From Devosia sp. XK-2 (GTDB taxonomy: Bacteria > Pseudomonadota > Alphaproteobacteria > Rhizobiales > Devosiaceae), in assembly GCF_037113415.1 (NCBI RefSeq), contig NZ_CP146608.1:3058501-3122500 (forward strand): a stretch of DNA of 64,000 nucleotides, given 5' to 3'. Position numbers and translations under genes: made by a program. The notes beneath the pieces are model-generated. The model was not told the origin of the DNA, ran no database searches, and saw nothing but the letters and a program-made list of their open reading frames with translations. This document shows positions 34,130 through 42,995 of this stretch, in pieces (position 1 is the first letter of the stretch; each line of letters begins with the position of its first letter).

Positions 34130-35845
34130 ATGGACACGCCAGCCACCGGCCACGAAAGCCTTCGCCCCTGGATCGCCACCTATCCCAAGGGCATTGTCTG
34201 GGACGATCACATCGATACCACGCCAGTGCACGAGCAGGTCCTGGCATCCTGTGCCAGCCATCCAAATGCCGTTGCACTCGATTTTCTGGGCTCCGCCATG
34301 ACCTATGGCGAACTGGCAGAAGAGATCCTGGCCTTTGCCGGAGCGCTGCAAAGCCAGTTCGGTGTCACCAAGGGCAGTCGCGTTGCTCTCATGCTGCCCA
34401 ATACGCCTTTCTACCCGATCGCCTATTATGGCGTGCTGCGGGCCGGGGGCACGGTGGTCAATTGCAATCCGCTCTATACCGTTTCCGAATTGGGGCACAT
34501 CACCTCCAATGCCGGCGCCGATGTTCTGGTAACGCTCGATCTCAAGCTGATGTTCGAAAAGGCCGAGGCACTTGTGGCCGCCGGCTATGTCAAAAAGCTG
34601 ATCGTGGCGCATTTCCCCGCCGCCCTGCCCCTGGTCAAGAAGGTCCTTTATCTATTGGTCAAGCGCGGGGATCTGGCCGATATCGGACGCTCGCCTCAGG
34701 CCCATACCGTCACATGGTTCCAGGCCATGCTGAACCGCCAGGACAGCCCGGCGCCGGTGGCTATCGATCGGGACGTCGACATTGCCGTCCAGCAATATAC
34801 CGGCGGCACCACCGGTATTCCCAAGGGCGCCTTGCTCAGCCACGCCAATGTGGCGGCCAATGTGTCCCAATCCACCAAGTGGTTTGCCAGCCTGTTCAAG
34901 CCGGGCAACAAGGCCATCGCTATTTTGCCCTTCTTCCACATCTTCGCCATGACCACCTGCATGAACATGCCGCTGGCCGCCGGCATGACGGTCTATATGA
35001 TGCCGCGCTTCGAGATGAAGGGTTTCCTGTCTTTGCTCCGGCGCTCGCGGCCCAATCTGATGCCGGCTGTGCCCACATTGATTTCGGCGCTGGCCAATAG
35101 CGAAATGGCGACGCGCGAGCTTCTGTCCAGCATCGAACTGATCGTTTCGGGCGGTGCCGCTTTGCCCAATGAATTGCGCAGCGCTTTTGCCCGCAAATCC
35201 TCGGCCCAGCTCGTGGAGGGTTACGGTCTGACCGAGGCCTCCCCGGTGGTCTGTTGCGGCCCCTTCAATGGCCTGAACAAATCCATGTCCATCGGCCTGC
35301 CCCTGCCCGGGACCGATATTCGCTTTGTCGATGTGGATTCGGGAAAAGTCGTCGGCATCGGCGAAAATGGCGAATTGCAGGTCAAGGGCGCCCAGGTCAT
35401 GGTCGGCTATTTCGAGGATGAAGAGGCCACCAGCAACGCCTTCATGGATGGCTGGCTGCGCACCGGCGATGTGGGCCATATGGACGAGGACGGCTATGTC
35501 TTCCTTGTCGACCGCATCAAGGACCTCATCATCTGCTCGGGCTTCAATGTCTATCCGCGCACGATCGAGGAAGCGGTGATGGCCCATGAAGCTGTGGAAG
35601 AGGTCAATGTCATCGGCGTGCCCGATGAATATCGCGGCGAAGCACCGGTGGCCTTCGTCAAACTCAAGCATGACCACACCGTCAGCGAAGCCGAGCTCAA
35701 GACCTTCCTGACCGGAAAGCTCAACAAGATTGAAATGCCCAAACAGATCGTTTTCAAGCAGGACCTGCCCAAGACGCTGATCGGCAAGCTCTCCAAAAAG
35801 GAACTACGCGAGGAATATGCCCAGATGAAAGCCTCGAAATCGTGA
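34130..35845 (+). CDS. fadD: Long-chain fatty acid-CoA ligase
   Basis: This 571-aa AMP-forming acyl-CoA synthetase has the P-loop-like YTGGTTGIPKGALLSH, the A5 motif GYGLTEASPVVCCGP, and GWLRTGDVGHMDEDGY followed by DRIKDLIICSGFNVYPRTIEE. It activates imported fatty acids for FadE. The ATG is preceded by GGGAGGAG. The C-terminal Lys region is PKTLIGKLSKKELRE. Its stop overlaps the regulator gene by 4 bases. Confidence 0.95.
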   Translation: MDTPATGHESLRPWIATYPKGIVWDDHIDTTPVHEQVLASCASHPNAVALDFLGSAMTYGELAEEILAFAGALQSQFGVTKGSRVALMLPNTPFYPIAYYGVLRAGGTVVNCNPLYTVSELGHITSNAGADVLVTLDLKLMFEKAEALVAAGYVKKLIVAHFPAALPLVKKVLYLLVKRGDLADIGRSPQAHTVTWFQAMLNRQDSPAPVAIDRDVDIAVQQYTGGTTGIPKGALLSHANVAANVSQSTKWFASLFKPGNKAIAILPFFHIFAMTTCMNMPLAAGMTVYMMPRFEMKGFLSLLRRSRPNLMPAVPTLISALANSEMATRELLSSIELIVSGGAALPNELRSAFARKSSAQLVEGYGLTEASPVVCCGPFNGLNKSMSIGLPLPGTDIRFVDVDSGKVVGIGENGELQVKGAQVMVGYFEDEEATSNAFMDGWLRTGDVGHMDEDGYVFLVDRIKDLIICSGFNVYPRTIEEAVMAHEAVEEVNVIGVPDEYRGEAPVAFVKLKHDHTVSEAELKTFLTGKLNKIEMPKQIVFKQDLPKTLIGKLSKKELREEYAQMKASKS

Positions 35846-36234
35846 CCACCAGATCATCCGAAAACCAGGATCTGTTCGCCATAGCCGACCTCGCCCGCGA
35901 GTTCGGCATTTCGACCAGAGCCATCCGCTTTTATGAATCCAAGGGCCTGCTTTCCCCCGAGCGTGTCGGCGCGACCCGCGTTTTCCGCAAGCGCGACCGC
36001 GCGCGGCTCATCCTCATTCTGCGCGGCAAGCGCCTGGGCTTCACCCTGCGCGACATTTCCGACTATTTGAGCCTCTACGACGCCGACCGCACTCAACAGG
36101 TCAGCCTGCTTGCCGGCAAGGTGGACGAACGCCTGGCCCTGCTCGAGCGCCAGCGCGACGACCTCGAAACCACCATTCGCGAACTGCGCGAAATCAAGCA
36201 ATTGGCCGAGGAACGGCTGCAAAAGACCGGCTAG
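35842..36234 (+). CDS. liuR: MerR family regulator, LiuR-like
   Basis: This 130-aa regulator has a MerR helix-turn-helix (FAIADLAREFGISTRAIRFYESKGLLSPERVGATRVF), then RARLILILRGKRLGFTLRDISDYLSLYD, which is the LiuR pattern, and a C-terminal coiled coil (LLERQRDDLETTIRELREIKQLAEERL). No metal-binding Cys is present, unlike metal sensors. The GTG start overlaps the fadD stop in GTGA, so it is cotranscribed with fadD and autoregulated via operator 2. Known LiuR proteins control branched-chain amino acid and fatty-acid catabolism; acyl-CoA compounds are the likely effectors. Confidence 0.92.
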   Translation: MTTRSSENQDLFAIADLAREFGISTRAIRFYESKGLLSPERVGATRVFRKRDRARLILILRGKRLGFTLRDISDYLSLYDADRTQQVSLLAGKVDERLALLERQRDDLETTIRELREIKQLAEERLQKTG

Positions 36235-36315
36235 AGCGTTTCCAGCAAAAGTGGCGACGGTTTTGCTCCTCGGGCTACGACCCGTGGATCGGAAACGCGA
36301 TAAAACAAGAGCTTA
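36234..36315. repeat. Rhizobial-type intergenic palindrome, copy 2
   Basis: AGAGCGTTTCCAGCAAAAGTGG, GCGACGGTTTTGC, a variable centre (CTCGGGCTACGACCCGTGG), TCGGAAACGCG and ATAAAACAAGAGC. Arms CGTTTCC/GGAAACG pair. It begins at the last base of liuR. The core sequence is shared with the copy at 21544. Confidence 0.8.
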
Positions 36316-36352
36316 GGGTAGTTTCAGCGTTTCGACGAAACGGTGAAATGAT

Positions 36353-36622
36353 CTAGCGCTCTTTGCGCCCTTTGTGGTTATTCGTCATCAGATTGGGCTT
36401 TTTCGGTTTTACCCAGCCCTTGGGCGGCTCGCGCACCGGGGCATTGGACCCCAGCCCCATCTGTCCTGGCGGCGGCTGGCCCACAATGTCGTCCGCTTCG
36501 CCACGAAGGCGGGCAATCTCATCGCGCAATGCCGCGGCCTGCTCGAAATCGAAAGCGGCGGCTGCGGCATCCATTTGCTTTTCCAGCGCCATAAGGCGCT
36601 GATGATTGGTCCGAGACGACAT
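36353..36622 (-). CDS. Small UVR-motif protein
   Basis: This 89-aa protein contains one UvrB/UvrC (UVR) motif, LMALEKQMDAAAAAFDFEQAAALRDEIARLRG, a helical hairpin used for protein contact, and a basic Pro/Lys-rich tail (KGWVKPKKPNLMTNNHKGRKER). It lacks UvrB or UvrC catalytic domains and is not a fragment of them: it has its own start and stop. The ATG at 36622 is preferred over a TTG two codons earlier. Function unknown. Confidence 0.85.
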   Translation of the reverse strand: MSSRTNHQRLMALEKQMDAAAAAFDFEQAAALRDEIARLRGEADDIVGQPPPGQMGLGSNAPVREPPKGWVKPKKPNLMTNNHKGRKER

Positions 36623-36788
36623 AGCCAATTCCCTTTTGCCTTGCCATCAGCCAGCGACAAGGCCAGCCCAGCCTATTCGATCGGGGCGCGGAAGTCCCTC
36701 CTGCCGCCGTCAGGTGGCCGTCGTCAGACTTGCCAATTCGGTGCCCGCCTGCAAGACCGGGATGAGTTCACCCTGCCCCGGAGCCGTC

Positions 36789-37796
36789 ATGCGCCGCACC
36801 AGCCACCCCGCCGGAACCATCCACCGACTGACCGTAGAAAGCAAAGCCCTTGCCGGCAATATGCTTGGCGACCCCACCGAGCGCATTGTCGATGTCTATG
36901 TGCCCGCGGGCCATGACGGCAAGGGCCTGCCACTGCTGGTCGATCTGGTCGGCTATACTGCGGGCGGCCCCGCTCATACGGCCTGGAAGGCCTTCACCGA
37001 AAACGTCCCCGAACGTCTCGACCGCCTGATTGGCGAGGGCAAGATGGCGCCGGTCGTCGTCGCCTTTCCCGATTGCTTCTCACGCCTGGGCGGCAATCAA
37101 TATGTAAACAGCCCGGTCATGGGAAACTGGGAGGATTTCCTGATCGAGGAGATGCTGCCAGCCGTCGAGACAAAATTCTCCTGCGGCGGCACCGGCAGGC
37201 GCGGCGTTTTCGGCAAGTCATCCGGCGGCTTCGGCGCCCTGGTTCATGCCATGCGCCATCCCCACATATGGGCCGCCGCCGCCAGCCATTCCGGCGATGC
37301 CGGCTTCGAGCATCTCTATCTCGCGGGTTTCCCCGACGTTCTGATGGCGCTCGCCAAAAAGGACAATTCCATCGAGGAATGGATGAAGGCCTTTGAGGCC
37401 AAGCCCAAGCTCGATGGCAAGGACACCATGACCCTGATGTTCCTCTGCCAGGCCGCCAGTTTCGATCCCGACCCGCAAGCCTTTCTTGGCCTCAGGCTGC
37501 CGGTGACGTTGGACACCTGCGAGATCATCCCCGAGCGCTGGGAAAACTGGCTCGCCTGGGACCCGGCCCTGATGGTCAAATCGCATGCCGATGCCATCGG
37601 CAAATTGAAAGGCTTCTTCCTCGATTGTGGCACCGAGGATCAATACGCCATTCTCTACGGCACCCGCCGCATTCACAAGGCGCTCGAACAGCGCGGCATC
37701 GCCCATCGCTATGAGGAGTTCCCCGACAACCATTCCGGTGTCGATTACCGCATGGATGTCAGCCTGCCCTGGATGACCGAGGTTTTGAACCAATAG
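36789..37796 (+). CDS. Alpha/beta hydrolase, esterase D-like
   Basis: This 335-aa enzyme belongs to the esterase D / antigen 85-type group. The nucleophile is in FGKSSGGFGAL near residue 140. PLLVDLVGYTAGG may carry the oxyanion hole, and the catalytic His is probably in FPDNHSGVDYR. No signal peptide. The ATG at 36789 follows CCGGAG; upstream in-frame sequence lacks protein character. It is a single gene ending at a palindromic terminator shared with the converging protease gene. Substrate unknown. Confidence 0.88.
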   Translation: MRRTSHPAGTIHRLTVESKALAGNMLGDPTERIVDVYVPAGHDGKGLPLLVDLVGYTAGGPAHTAWKAFTENVPERLDRLIGEGKMAPVVVAFPDCFSRLGGNQYVNSPVMGNWEDFLIEEMLPAVETKFSCGGTGRRGVFGKSSGGFGALVHAMRHPHIWAAAASHSGDAGFEHLYLAGFPDVLMALAKKDNSIEEWMKAFEAKPKLDGKDTMTLMFLCQAASFDPDPQAFLGLRLPVTLDTCEIIPERWENWLAWDPALMVKSHADAIGKLKGFFLDCGTEDQYAILYGTRRIHKALEQRGIAHRYEEFPDNHSGVDYRMDVSLPWMTEVLNQ

Positions 37797-37815
37797 CCTG
37801 GAACTGTCCGGCGCC

Positions 37816-37837
37816 CTCCCCCTTCTTCAGGGGAGGC
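37816..37837. terminator. Bidirectional palindromic terminator
   Basis: CCTCCCC and GGGGAGG arms around an 8-base centre (CTTCTTCA) lie between two converging genes. No T run on either side. Confidence 0.5.
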
Positions 37838-37848
37838 CCGGCCAAGGG

Positions 37849-40755
37849 CTAAACCACCTTGCTGACCTCCAGCAATCCCGGGTTCTTCTCATTGGCGGCA
37901 TTGATCGCCGCTTCCCCACCCAGCACCACCACATGGCCATTTTCCGCCACCAGATCAATGGCATCGGCCAGGGCCAGGAAATCAGCCCGGCTGGTCGAGA
38001 GAATTTCGTCGCGCCGCTGCTGGCGAAGGGCGTCGGTTGTGCCATTCAAAATCCGCCACATGGCCGAATAGCCCTTGGCGTCGGGAAATTCGGGCCGGTC
38101 CAGGTCGCCCACCACGCCGATGACCGAGCGCACCAGATCGGTTTCGCCAATCTCGGCGCGCAGCGCTCTGGCCGCGCCGTCATAGGCCTCCAGCGTCTTG
38201 AGCAGGTTCGGATCCCGATAGGAGAGGAACGCAAAATTGCCCGACGAGAGGTCGAACCGGCTCGACCCGCCATAGGCGCCACCCTGCACACGCACCTTGT
38301 CCCAGAGATAGGTGGTGTTCAAGAGCCGCAGCGCCACCGCGGAGGCAGCCGAGAGCTCCACCCCAAGCGCCTTGAGATTAGCGCCCTTGCCCACATAATT
38401 GACCTGTGCCGGGATCACGAGGCCCTCGTTTTTCGGCTCGAACCTATGGGGCCAGTCGGCGTCGGCAAGGGCTGCGTTCGGCAAGCCGCCCACAAAGCTG
38501 TCCAGCGCCCCCTTGGCCTCGCCCCAGAGCGCACCGTCGGCTGTGACATTGATGATCATGCGACCGCGATTGAACAATTTGGCGCGGATCGAGCCGAGCC
38601 TGGCCTCCACGCTCTCCCAATCGTTCTCGACCTGCTTGATCAACCCCTTGAGGAAATCGAGATAGCTCACGCCGCTCATCTGCTCGGCAATCCAGCCCGC
38701 CTCGGTCAAGCCCGCCTTGATGCGTGTATCGACAATTCCATTGCCGCTGGGCACCAGCCGCGCCTCGAAACCCGCCTTTTCCTCCAGCGCCATCTGCCGG
38801 AAACGCGCCCTGTCCGAGAAATTGGCATCGAGCAGCACGTCGCTCATTATGTCCAGCATGTCGGCGAACTTGTCCGCCACCGACTTGCCCGAAAGGAAGA
38901 ACCAGGCGGCCGTCCCCGAGCCGTCCTGCTTGCTGGCAAGGCCACGATGCTGTGCGATACCGCCCGTGGTGCGGCCGATGCGCTGGGTCAGGGAAACAAA
39001 ATCTTCCTTGCTGGTGCCGGTCTGCAGCAAGGCCCGTCCGAACAGGGGCAGATAGGGCAGGTCGGCCTTATCCAGCACATGCATGTCAAAGCCGAGATCC
39101 AGATACAAAATCCCCAGCGTCGGCAGGTCGTGATAGAGCGTGCGCACCCCCGCACTAATGCTTTCCTCTGTCGGCACGACGCGAATGTCGCGGTCGAGAT
39201 CATTCAGCGTCAGCGTCGGAATCCTGGCCAGGTCTTCGGGCTTGTCGACACTCTCCTGCAGCGCCTTTAAGCGCTCGGTGCGCTCCAGAACGCTCTTGAG
39301 CGCATCCTCATCCAGAGCGGCCCGCACAGCGGCGAGCTTGTCGGCCTCCGCCTTGGCCTCACGCGCGCCCTGTTCGGGATCGGCCTCCAGGGTCGAAGTT
39401 ACACGATGCGGATTGTCCAGGAACAGGCGCCGGATTTCCTTTTCGAAATGTCCCGATGCGGCCTTTTGCTTGAGCGCGGCCAGCGCTTCCTCGTAAACTA
39501 GCGGGGAAAGCGGATCGCCGCCATGCAGCCAGCCGCCCAGAGCGGTGAACATATAGGTCATGCCGCGCGGATAGGAGCCGGTGTTCTGCTCACGCAAATT
39601 GAACTCGAACGTATTGATCGCCGCTTCCCGCTGCTCCTCGGAAAAGCCGGTTTCGGCGATCTCCGCCAGCGTCTCCAGTACCAGTTGTTCGACCTTTTCG
39701 GCATCGGCCGGATCAACGCCCTTAAGGCCAAACCCGCCCATGGGCTGCCGGAGATAGGACGAGATACCACCCCCGATCACGCCTTCCCCGAGCCCGCTTT
39801 CATTGAGCTTTTTGCGCAGCGGCGCTGCCGAATTGCCGGCCAGGAGATAGCTCAGCATGCCATGGCTGAGCGTTTCTTCCCGGCTCCCGGGCGGATCGAG
39901 CATCCAGCTCACCGAGACCATGCCGTCGCGACGCTTTTCCCCATCCACGCTCCCGGCATAGGTGCCCGAAACCTTGCGCGGCGCATTCCAGCGCGGCTGC
40001 AGCTTCACCTCGGCATCGACGTCGAGCCTGTCGAACTGGCTGAAATAGGCATCCAGAATATCCAGCCGCTTGTCCGGCGCGTCATCGCCGGAAAACACCA
40101 CCCGCGCATTGGAGGGGTGATAATAGGTCTGATGGAAGCGCTTGAACTGCTCATATGTCAGGTCCGGGATGACCTTGGGATCGCCCCCCGAACTCTTGCC
40201 ATAGGTCGTATCGGGATAAAGCGCGGTCTGGGTCTGGGTATGCATTACCGAGTCAGGAGACGAATAGACCCCCTTCATCTCGTTGAACACCACACCCTTA
40301 TAGACCAGCGGCGCATTCGCGCTTTCCAGCTCGTAATGCCAGCCCTCCTGCTCAAACGTATCCTGGCTGATCAGCGGGAACAGCACGGCGTCGAGATAGA
40401 CATCGACGAGGTTGTAAAAGTCCTTGAGGTTCTGGCTAGCCACCGGATAGGCGGTCTTGTCAGGAAAAGTCATCGCATTGAGAAAGGTATGCATCGACCC
40501 CTTGAGCAGCTCTACAAAGGGCTTTTTGACCGGATATTTGCGCGATCCGCACAGTACCGAATGCTCGAGAATATGCGCGATGCCGGTCGAATCCTCCGGC
40601 GGTGTCTTGAAGGTGATGCCAAAGACCTTGTTCTCGTCCGCATTAATGAGGCTCAACACCTCCGCCCCAGTCTTCTTGTGCCGGTAGAGCAAGGCCTGCG
40701 AACTGATCTCGGCGATAGTCTCGTCGCGGACGAGTTCGAAGGCGGGGTGGGACAT
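37849..40755 (-). CDS. Presequence-protease-like M16C metallopeptidase
   Basis: This 968-aa zinc protease is of the PreP/Cym1 class of the insulinase clan. The inverted zinc motif HxxEH is in HILEHSVLCGSRKYP near residue 61, with MHTFLNAMTFPDKTAYPVAS after it and an M16C-associated domain in the middle. The protein folds as two homologous halves; the C-terminal half ends with DAIDLVAENGHVVVLGGE. No signal peptide, so it acts on peptides in the cytoplasm or is exported otherwise. It is a single gene. In mitochondria the enzyme degrades free targeting peptides. Confidence 0.93.
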   Translation of the reverse strand: MSHPAFELVRDETIAEISSQALLYRHKKTGAEVLSLINADENKVFGITFKTPPEDSTGIAHILEHSVLCGSRKYPVKKPFVELLKGSMHTFLNAMTFPDKTAYPVASQNLKDFYNLVDVYLDAVLFPLISQDTFEQEGWHYELESANAPLVYKGVVFNEMKGVYSSPDSVMHTQTQTALYPDTTYGKSSGGDPKVIPDLTYEQFKRFHQTYYHPSNARVVFSGDDAPDKRLDILDAYFSQFDRLDVDAEVKLQPRWNAPRKVSGTYAGSVDGEKRRDGMVSVSWMLDPPGSREETLSHGMLSYLLAGNSAAPLRKKLNESGLGEGVIGGGISSYLRQPMGGFGLKGVDPADAEKVEQLVLETLAEIAETGFSEEQREAAINTFEFNLREQNTGSYPRGMTYMFTALGGWLHGGDPLSPLVYEEALAALKQKAASGHFEKEIRRLFLDNPHRVTSTLEADPEQGAREAKAEADKLAAVRAALDEDALKSVLERTERLKALQESVDKPEDLARIPTLTLNDLDRDIRVVPTEESISAGVRTLYHDLPTLGILYLDLGFDMHVLDKADLPYLPLFGRALLQTGTSKEDFVSLTQRIGRTTGGIAQHRGLASKQDGSGTAAWFFLSGKSVADKFADMLDIMSDVLLDANFSDRARFRQMALEEKAGFEARLVPSGNGIVDTRIKAGLTEAGWIAEQMSGVSYLDFLKGLIKQVENDWESVEARLGSIRAKLFNRGRMIINVTADGALWGEAKGALDSFVGGLPNAALADADWPHRFEPKNEGLVIPAQVNYVGKGANLKALGVELSAASAVALRLLNTTYLWDKVRVQGGAYGGSSRFDLSSGNFAFLSYRDPNLLKTLEAYDGAARALRAEIGETDLVRSVIGVVGDLDRPEFPDAKGYSAMWRILNGTTDALRQQRRDEILSTSRADFLALADAIDLVAENGHVVVLGGEAAINAANEKNPGLLEVSKVV

Positions 40756-40982
40756 AGGAGAACTCTTCTTGGAAATGTAGTCGCCCTAACCTAGGTGCGG
40801 CAGGGCTGATCCGCTAGTGGCGCGCGCGGCACCGTGAGCCTCCTGATCCTCCCCCCTTGCGAAAAGGGTGGATCAGCCGCAGACCGAGACGGGAGAGGGA
40901 GGACGTCATCCAAGGCCCAGCGCTCGCGGCATATCCCCTCATTCCGCCCATCGCGCCACTTCTCCCTCAAGCAGCAGAATGC

Positions 40983-41957
40983 CTAAACCCCGCCGCGGAT
41001 CTCCGGCTTCACATCGGTTTGATACCACGCCCCGAGCTGTTTCATCAGCGCCGGGAACAGGCTTTTGCGCTCGGAAGCCGCGACATTGTCGGCAATCTGC
41101 TCGGGCTTGCTGACCCCCGCAATCACTGTGGAGACCTGCGGATGGTCGAGAATCCACCTTAGGGCAAACTGGCTCAGCGGTACGCCCTCGGGTGCAAAGC
41201 CCTTGAGCGTCTGTACCAGTTCGACACCGCGCTCGAAGGGAATGCCCGAAAAGGTCTCGCCCACCGAAAAGGCCGCCCCATCGCGATTGTAGTTGCGATG
41301 GTCGCTGGCTTCGAACCGTGTGTCCTTGCTGTATTTGCCGCTCAGCAATCCGCTGGCCAGCGGCAGGCGCACGATAATGCCGACGTCCTTCTCCGCCGCC
41401 TTGGGCAAAAGCTCTTCCGCCGCATCCTGGCGGAACAGGTTGAAGATGATCTGCAGCGTGGCGCAGCCGGGCTGATCAAGACAGATCATGCCTTCCTCGA
41501 TCGTCTCGACACTGGCACCCCAATGGCGCACCAGGCCCTCCGCCTGCAATTCGTCCATCCAGCCAAAAATAGCGCCATCGCGCAGCACGTCGGTTGGCAC
41601 GCAATGCAATTGCGCCAGGTCGAGCCTGTCGACGCCCAGCCGCTTGGCCGAACCGACCAGGCTTTCGCGCACGGCCTGCTTCGAATAGCCATCAGGGTAA
41701 AGTCCGCCGCCCCGCCCCAGCTTTGTCGCCACAACCACATTGGGTCCCTTGGCATGGGCCCCGATCCGGCTTTCGCTGAGGCCCCCGCCATAGACGTCTG
41801 CCGTGTCCCAGAAGCTGATCCCGGCATTGAGCGCATGGGTCAGAATGGCATTGGCCGTCTCGTCGCCGACCGGTCCGAAATCGCCGCCGAGCTGCCAGCA
41901 CCCCAGCCCGATCTCGCTGACCTCATAGCCCGTCTTGCCCAATCGCCGCGTCTTCAT
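40983..41957 (-). CDS. Aldo/keto reductase
   Basis: This 324-aa NADPH-dependent reductase has LGKTGYEVSEIGLGCWQLGG, WDTADVYGGGLSESRIG with catalytic Asp and Tyr, VATKLGRGGG with catalytic Lys, and LAQLHCVP with the His. The C-terminal cofactor region includes STVIAGVSKPEQIADN. The ATG at 41957 has GGGAG at 8 bases; an in-frame ATG eight codons upstream has a poorer site. It lies upstream of nothing obvious on its strand; the GntR gene ends 120 bases away. Confidence 0.9.
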   Translation of the reverse strand: MKTRRLGKTGYEVSEIGLGCWQLGGDFGPVGDETANAILTHALNAGISFWDTADVYGGGLSESRIGAHAKGPNVVVATKLGRGGGLYPDGYSKQAVRESLVGSAKRLGVDRLDLAQLHCVPTDVLRDGAIFGWMDELQAEGLVRHWGASVETIEEGMICLDQPGCATLQIIFNLFRQDAAEELLPKAAEKDVGIIVRLPLASGLLSGKYSKDTRFEASDHRNYNRDGAAFSVGETFSGIPFERGVELVQTLKGFAPEGVPLSQFALRWILDHPQVSTVIAGVSKPEQIADNVAASERKSLFPALMKQLGAWYQTDVKPEIRGGV

Positions 41958-42077
41958 TGGGTCGCTCCCACTCTCGCTCATCTGGGCGCACCCTAAACAT
42001 GTCGCAAGGCCGAGGAAACCGCTTTTGCCCGGACCGCAGCACCTTGACGCCGCCTCGGTCTCATCGGCCCGCCCCGC

Positions 42078-42743
42078 CTATTCGAAATAGTCGGGAAAAT
42101 CGGAGATGGTCTGGTTCAGCAGCACTTCGGCGCGCGCCAGATGCGCGCGCATGGCCGCTTCCGCACCGGCCACATCGCCTTGGCCCACCGCTTCGGCAAT
42201 CTGCTTGTGTTCGGCAATGGCGCGCTGGCTCGAGGACACGCCCAGCGTCAGGTAGCGCACCCTGTCGAGCTGCATTTTGTGATCATCGATCAATTGCCAA
42301 GCATATTCCACACCCGCCAACCGCGCCAAAGTGCGGTGGAACAATTCATCGAGCTTGTGGAAGCGCCGGCTGTCATTGGCCGTTGAGGCCGCCTCCTGGT
42401 CGGCAATCAGCGCCCCCAGGACCTCGGGAACGTCCGTGCCCGGATTGGTGGCCACGCGGCGGATGATTTCCACTTCGATGCTTTCGCGAATGAACCGGCT
42501 CTGCCGCACGCCGTCAGGCGATATCTTTTTCACCACCGTCGCGCGCTTGGGTCGGATCAGTAGCAATCCCTGCTGGGCCAGGCGGATGAACGCCTCGCGG
42601 ACCGGCTGCCGCGACACACCATAGCGGGCGGCAATATCGCTCTCGGAAATCACATCGCCTGGCTTTAGGCCCATGCTGACGATCTCGTCACGCAACGCGA
42701 CGACCACGCGAAAGGCAATTGTTCCTTCCCGCGCTTCGCTCAT
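42078..42743 (-). CDS. GntR family regulator, FCD subgroup
   Basis: This 221-aa regulator has an N-terminal winged helix (ISESDIAARYGVSRQPVREAFIRLAQQGLL) and a C-terminal helical FCD domain with the metal/ligand residues FHKLDELFHRTLARLAG and HKQIAEAV...AMRAHLARA. The ATG at 42743 has AGG close by; an ATG nine codons upstream is also possible. It faces the Gfo/Idh/MocA gene and probably controls it. FCD regulators usually sense sugar acids or carboxylates. Confidence 0.9.
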   Translation of the reverse strand: MSEAREGTIAFRVVVALRDEIVSMGLKPGDVISESDIAARYGVSRQPVREAFIRLAQQGLLLIRPKRATVVKKISPDGVRQSRFIRESIEVEIIRRVATNPGTDVPEVLGALIADQEAASTANDSRRFHKLDELFHRTLARLAGVEYAWQLIDDHKMQLDRVRYLTLGVSSSQRAIAEHKQIAEAVGQGDVAGAEAAMRAHLARAEVLLNQTISDFPDYFE

Positions 42744-42995
42744 CCTGGTTCCAATCCGGTCCGATTCCATCTCGGAACCATGGGACGAACGGCGCCGGTC
42801 CCGATCCACTTGTTTGCCATCTTCCACAGGTTTCTGACCCCAATCGCGCGAACCGGCTCCCGTGCCGCATCAAGTCCCGCGCCGTGAACTGTACAAAGAA
42901 ACAGTACATTTCTGCAATCTTGTATGGTAGACGCAATGCCACGCGCGGCTGTGCGAGGGTTGCGCCTGGACGAATATCGAGACTGGAGAGAACGA

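Noticed and set aside
36353..36622. Fragment of uvrB or uvrC
   Set aside because: The UVR motif stands in a complete small gene with its own tail; no catalytic UvrB/C sequence flanks it.
42890..42908. TGTAC-N9-GTACA inverted repeat as a GntR operator
   Set aside because: Arms are only 5 bases and the sequence does not clearly fit a known FCD operator; kept as a weak possibility only.
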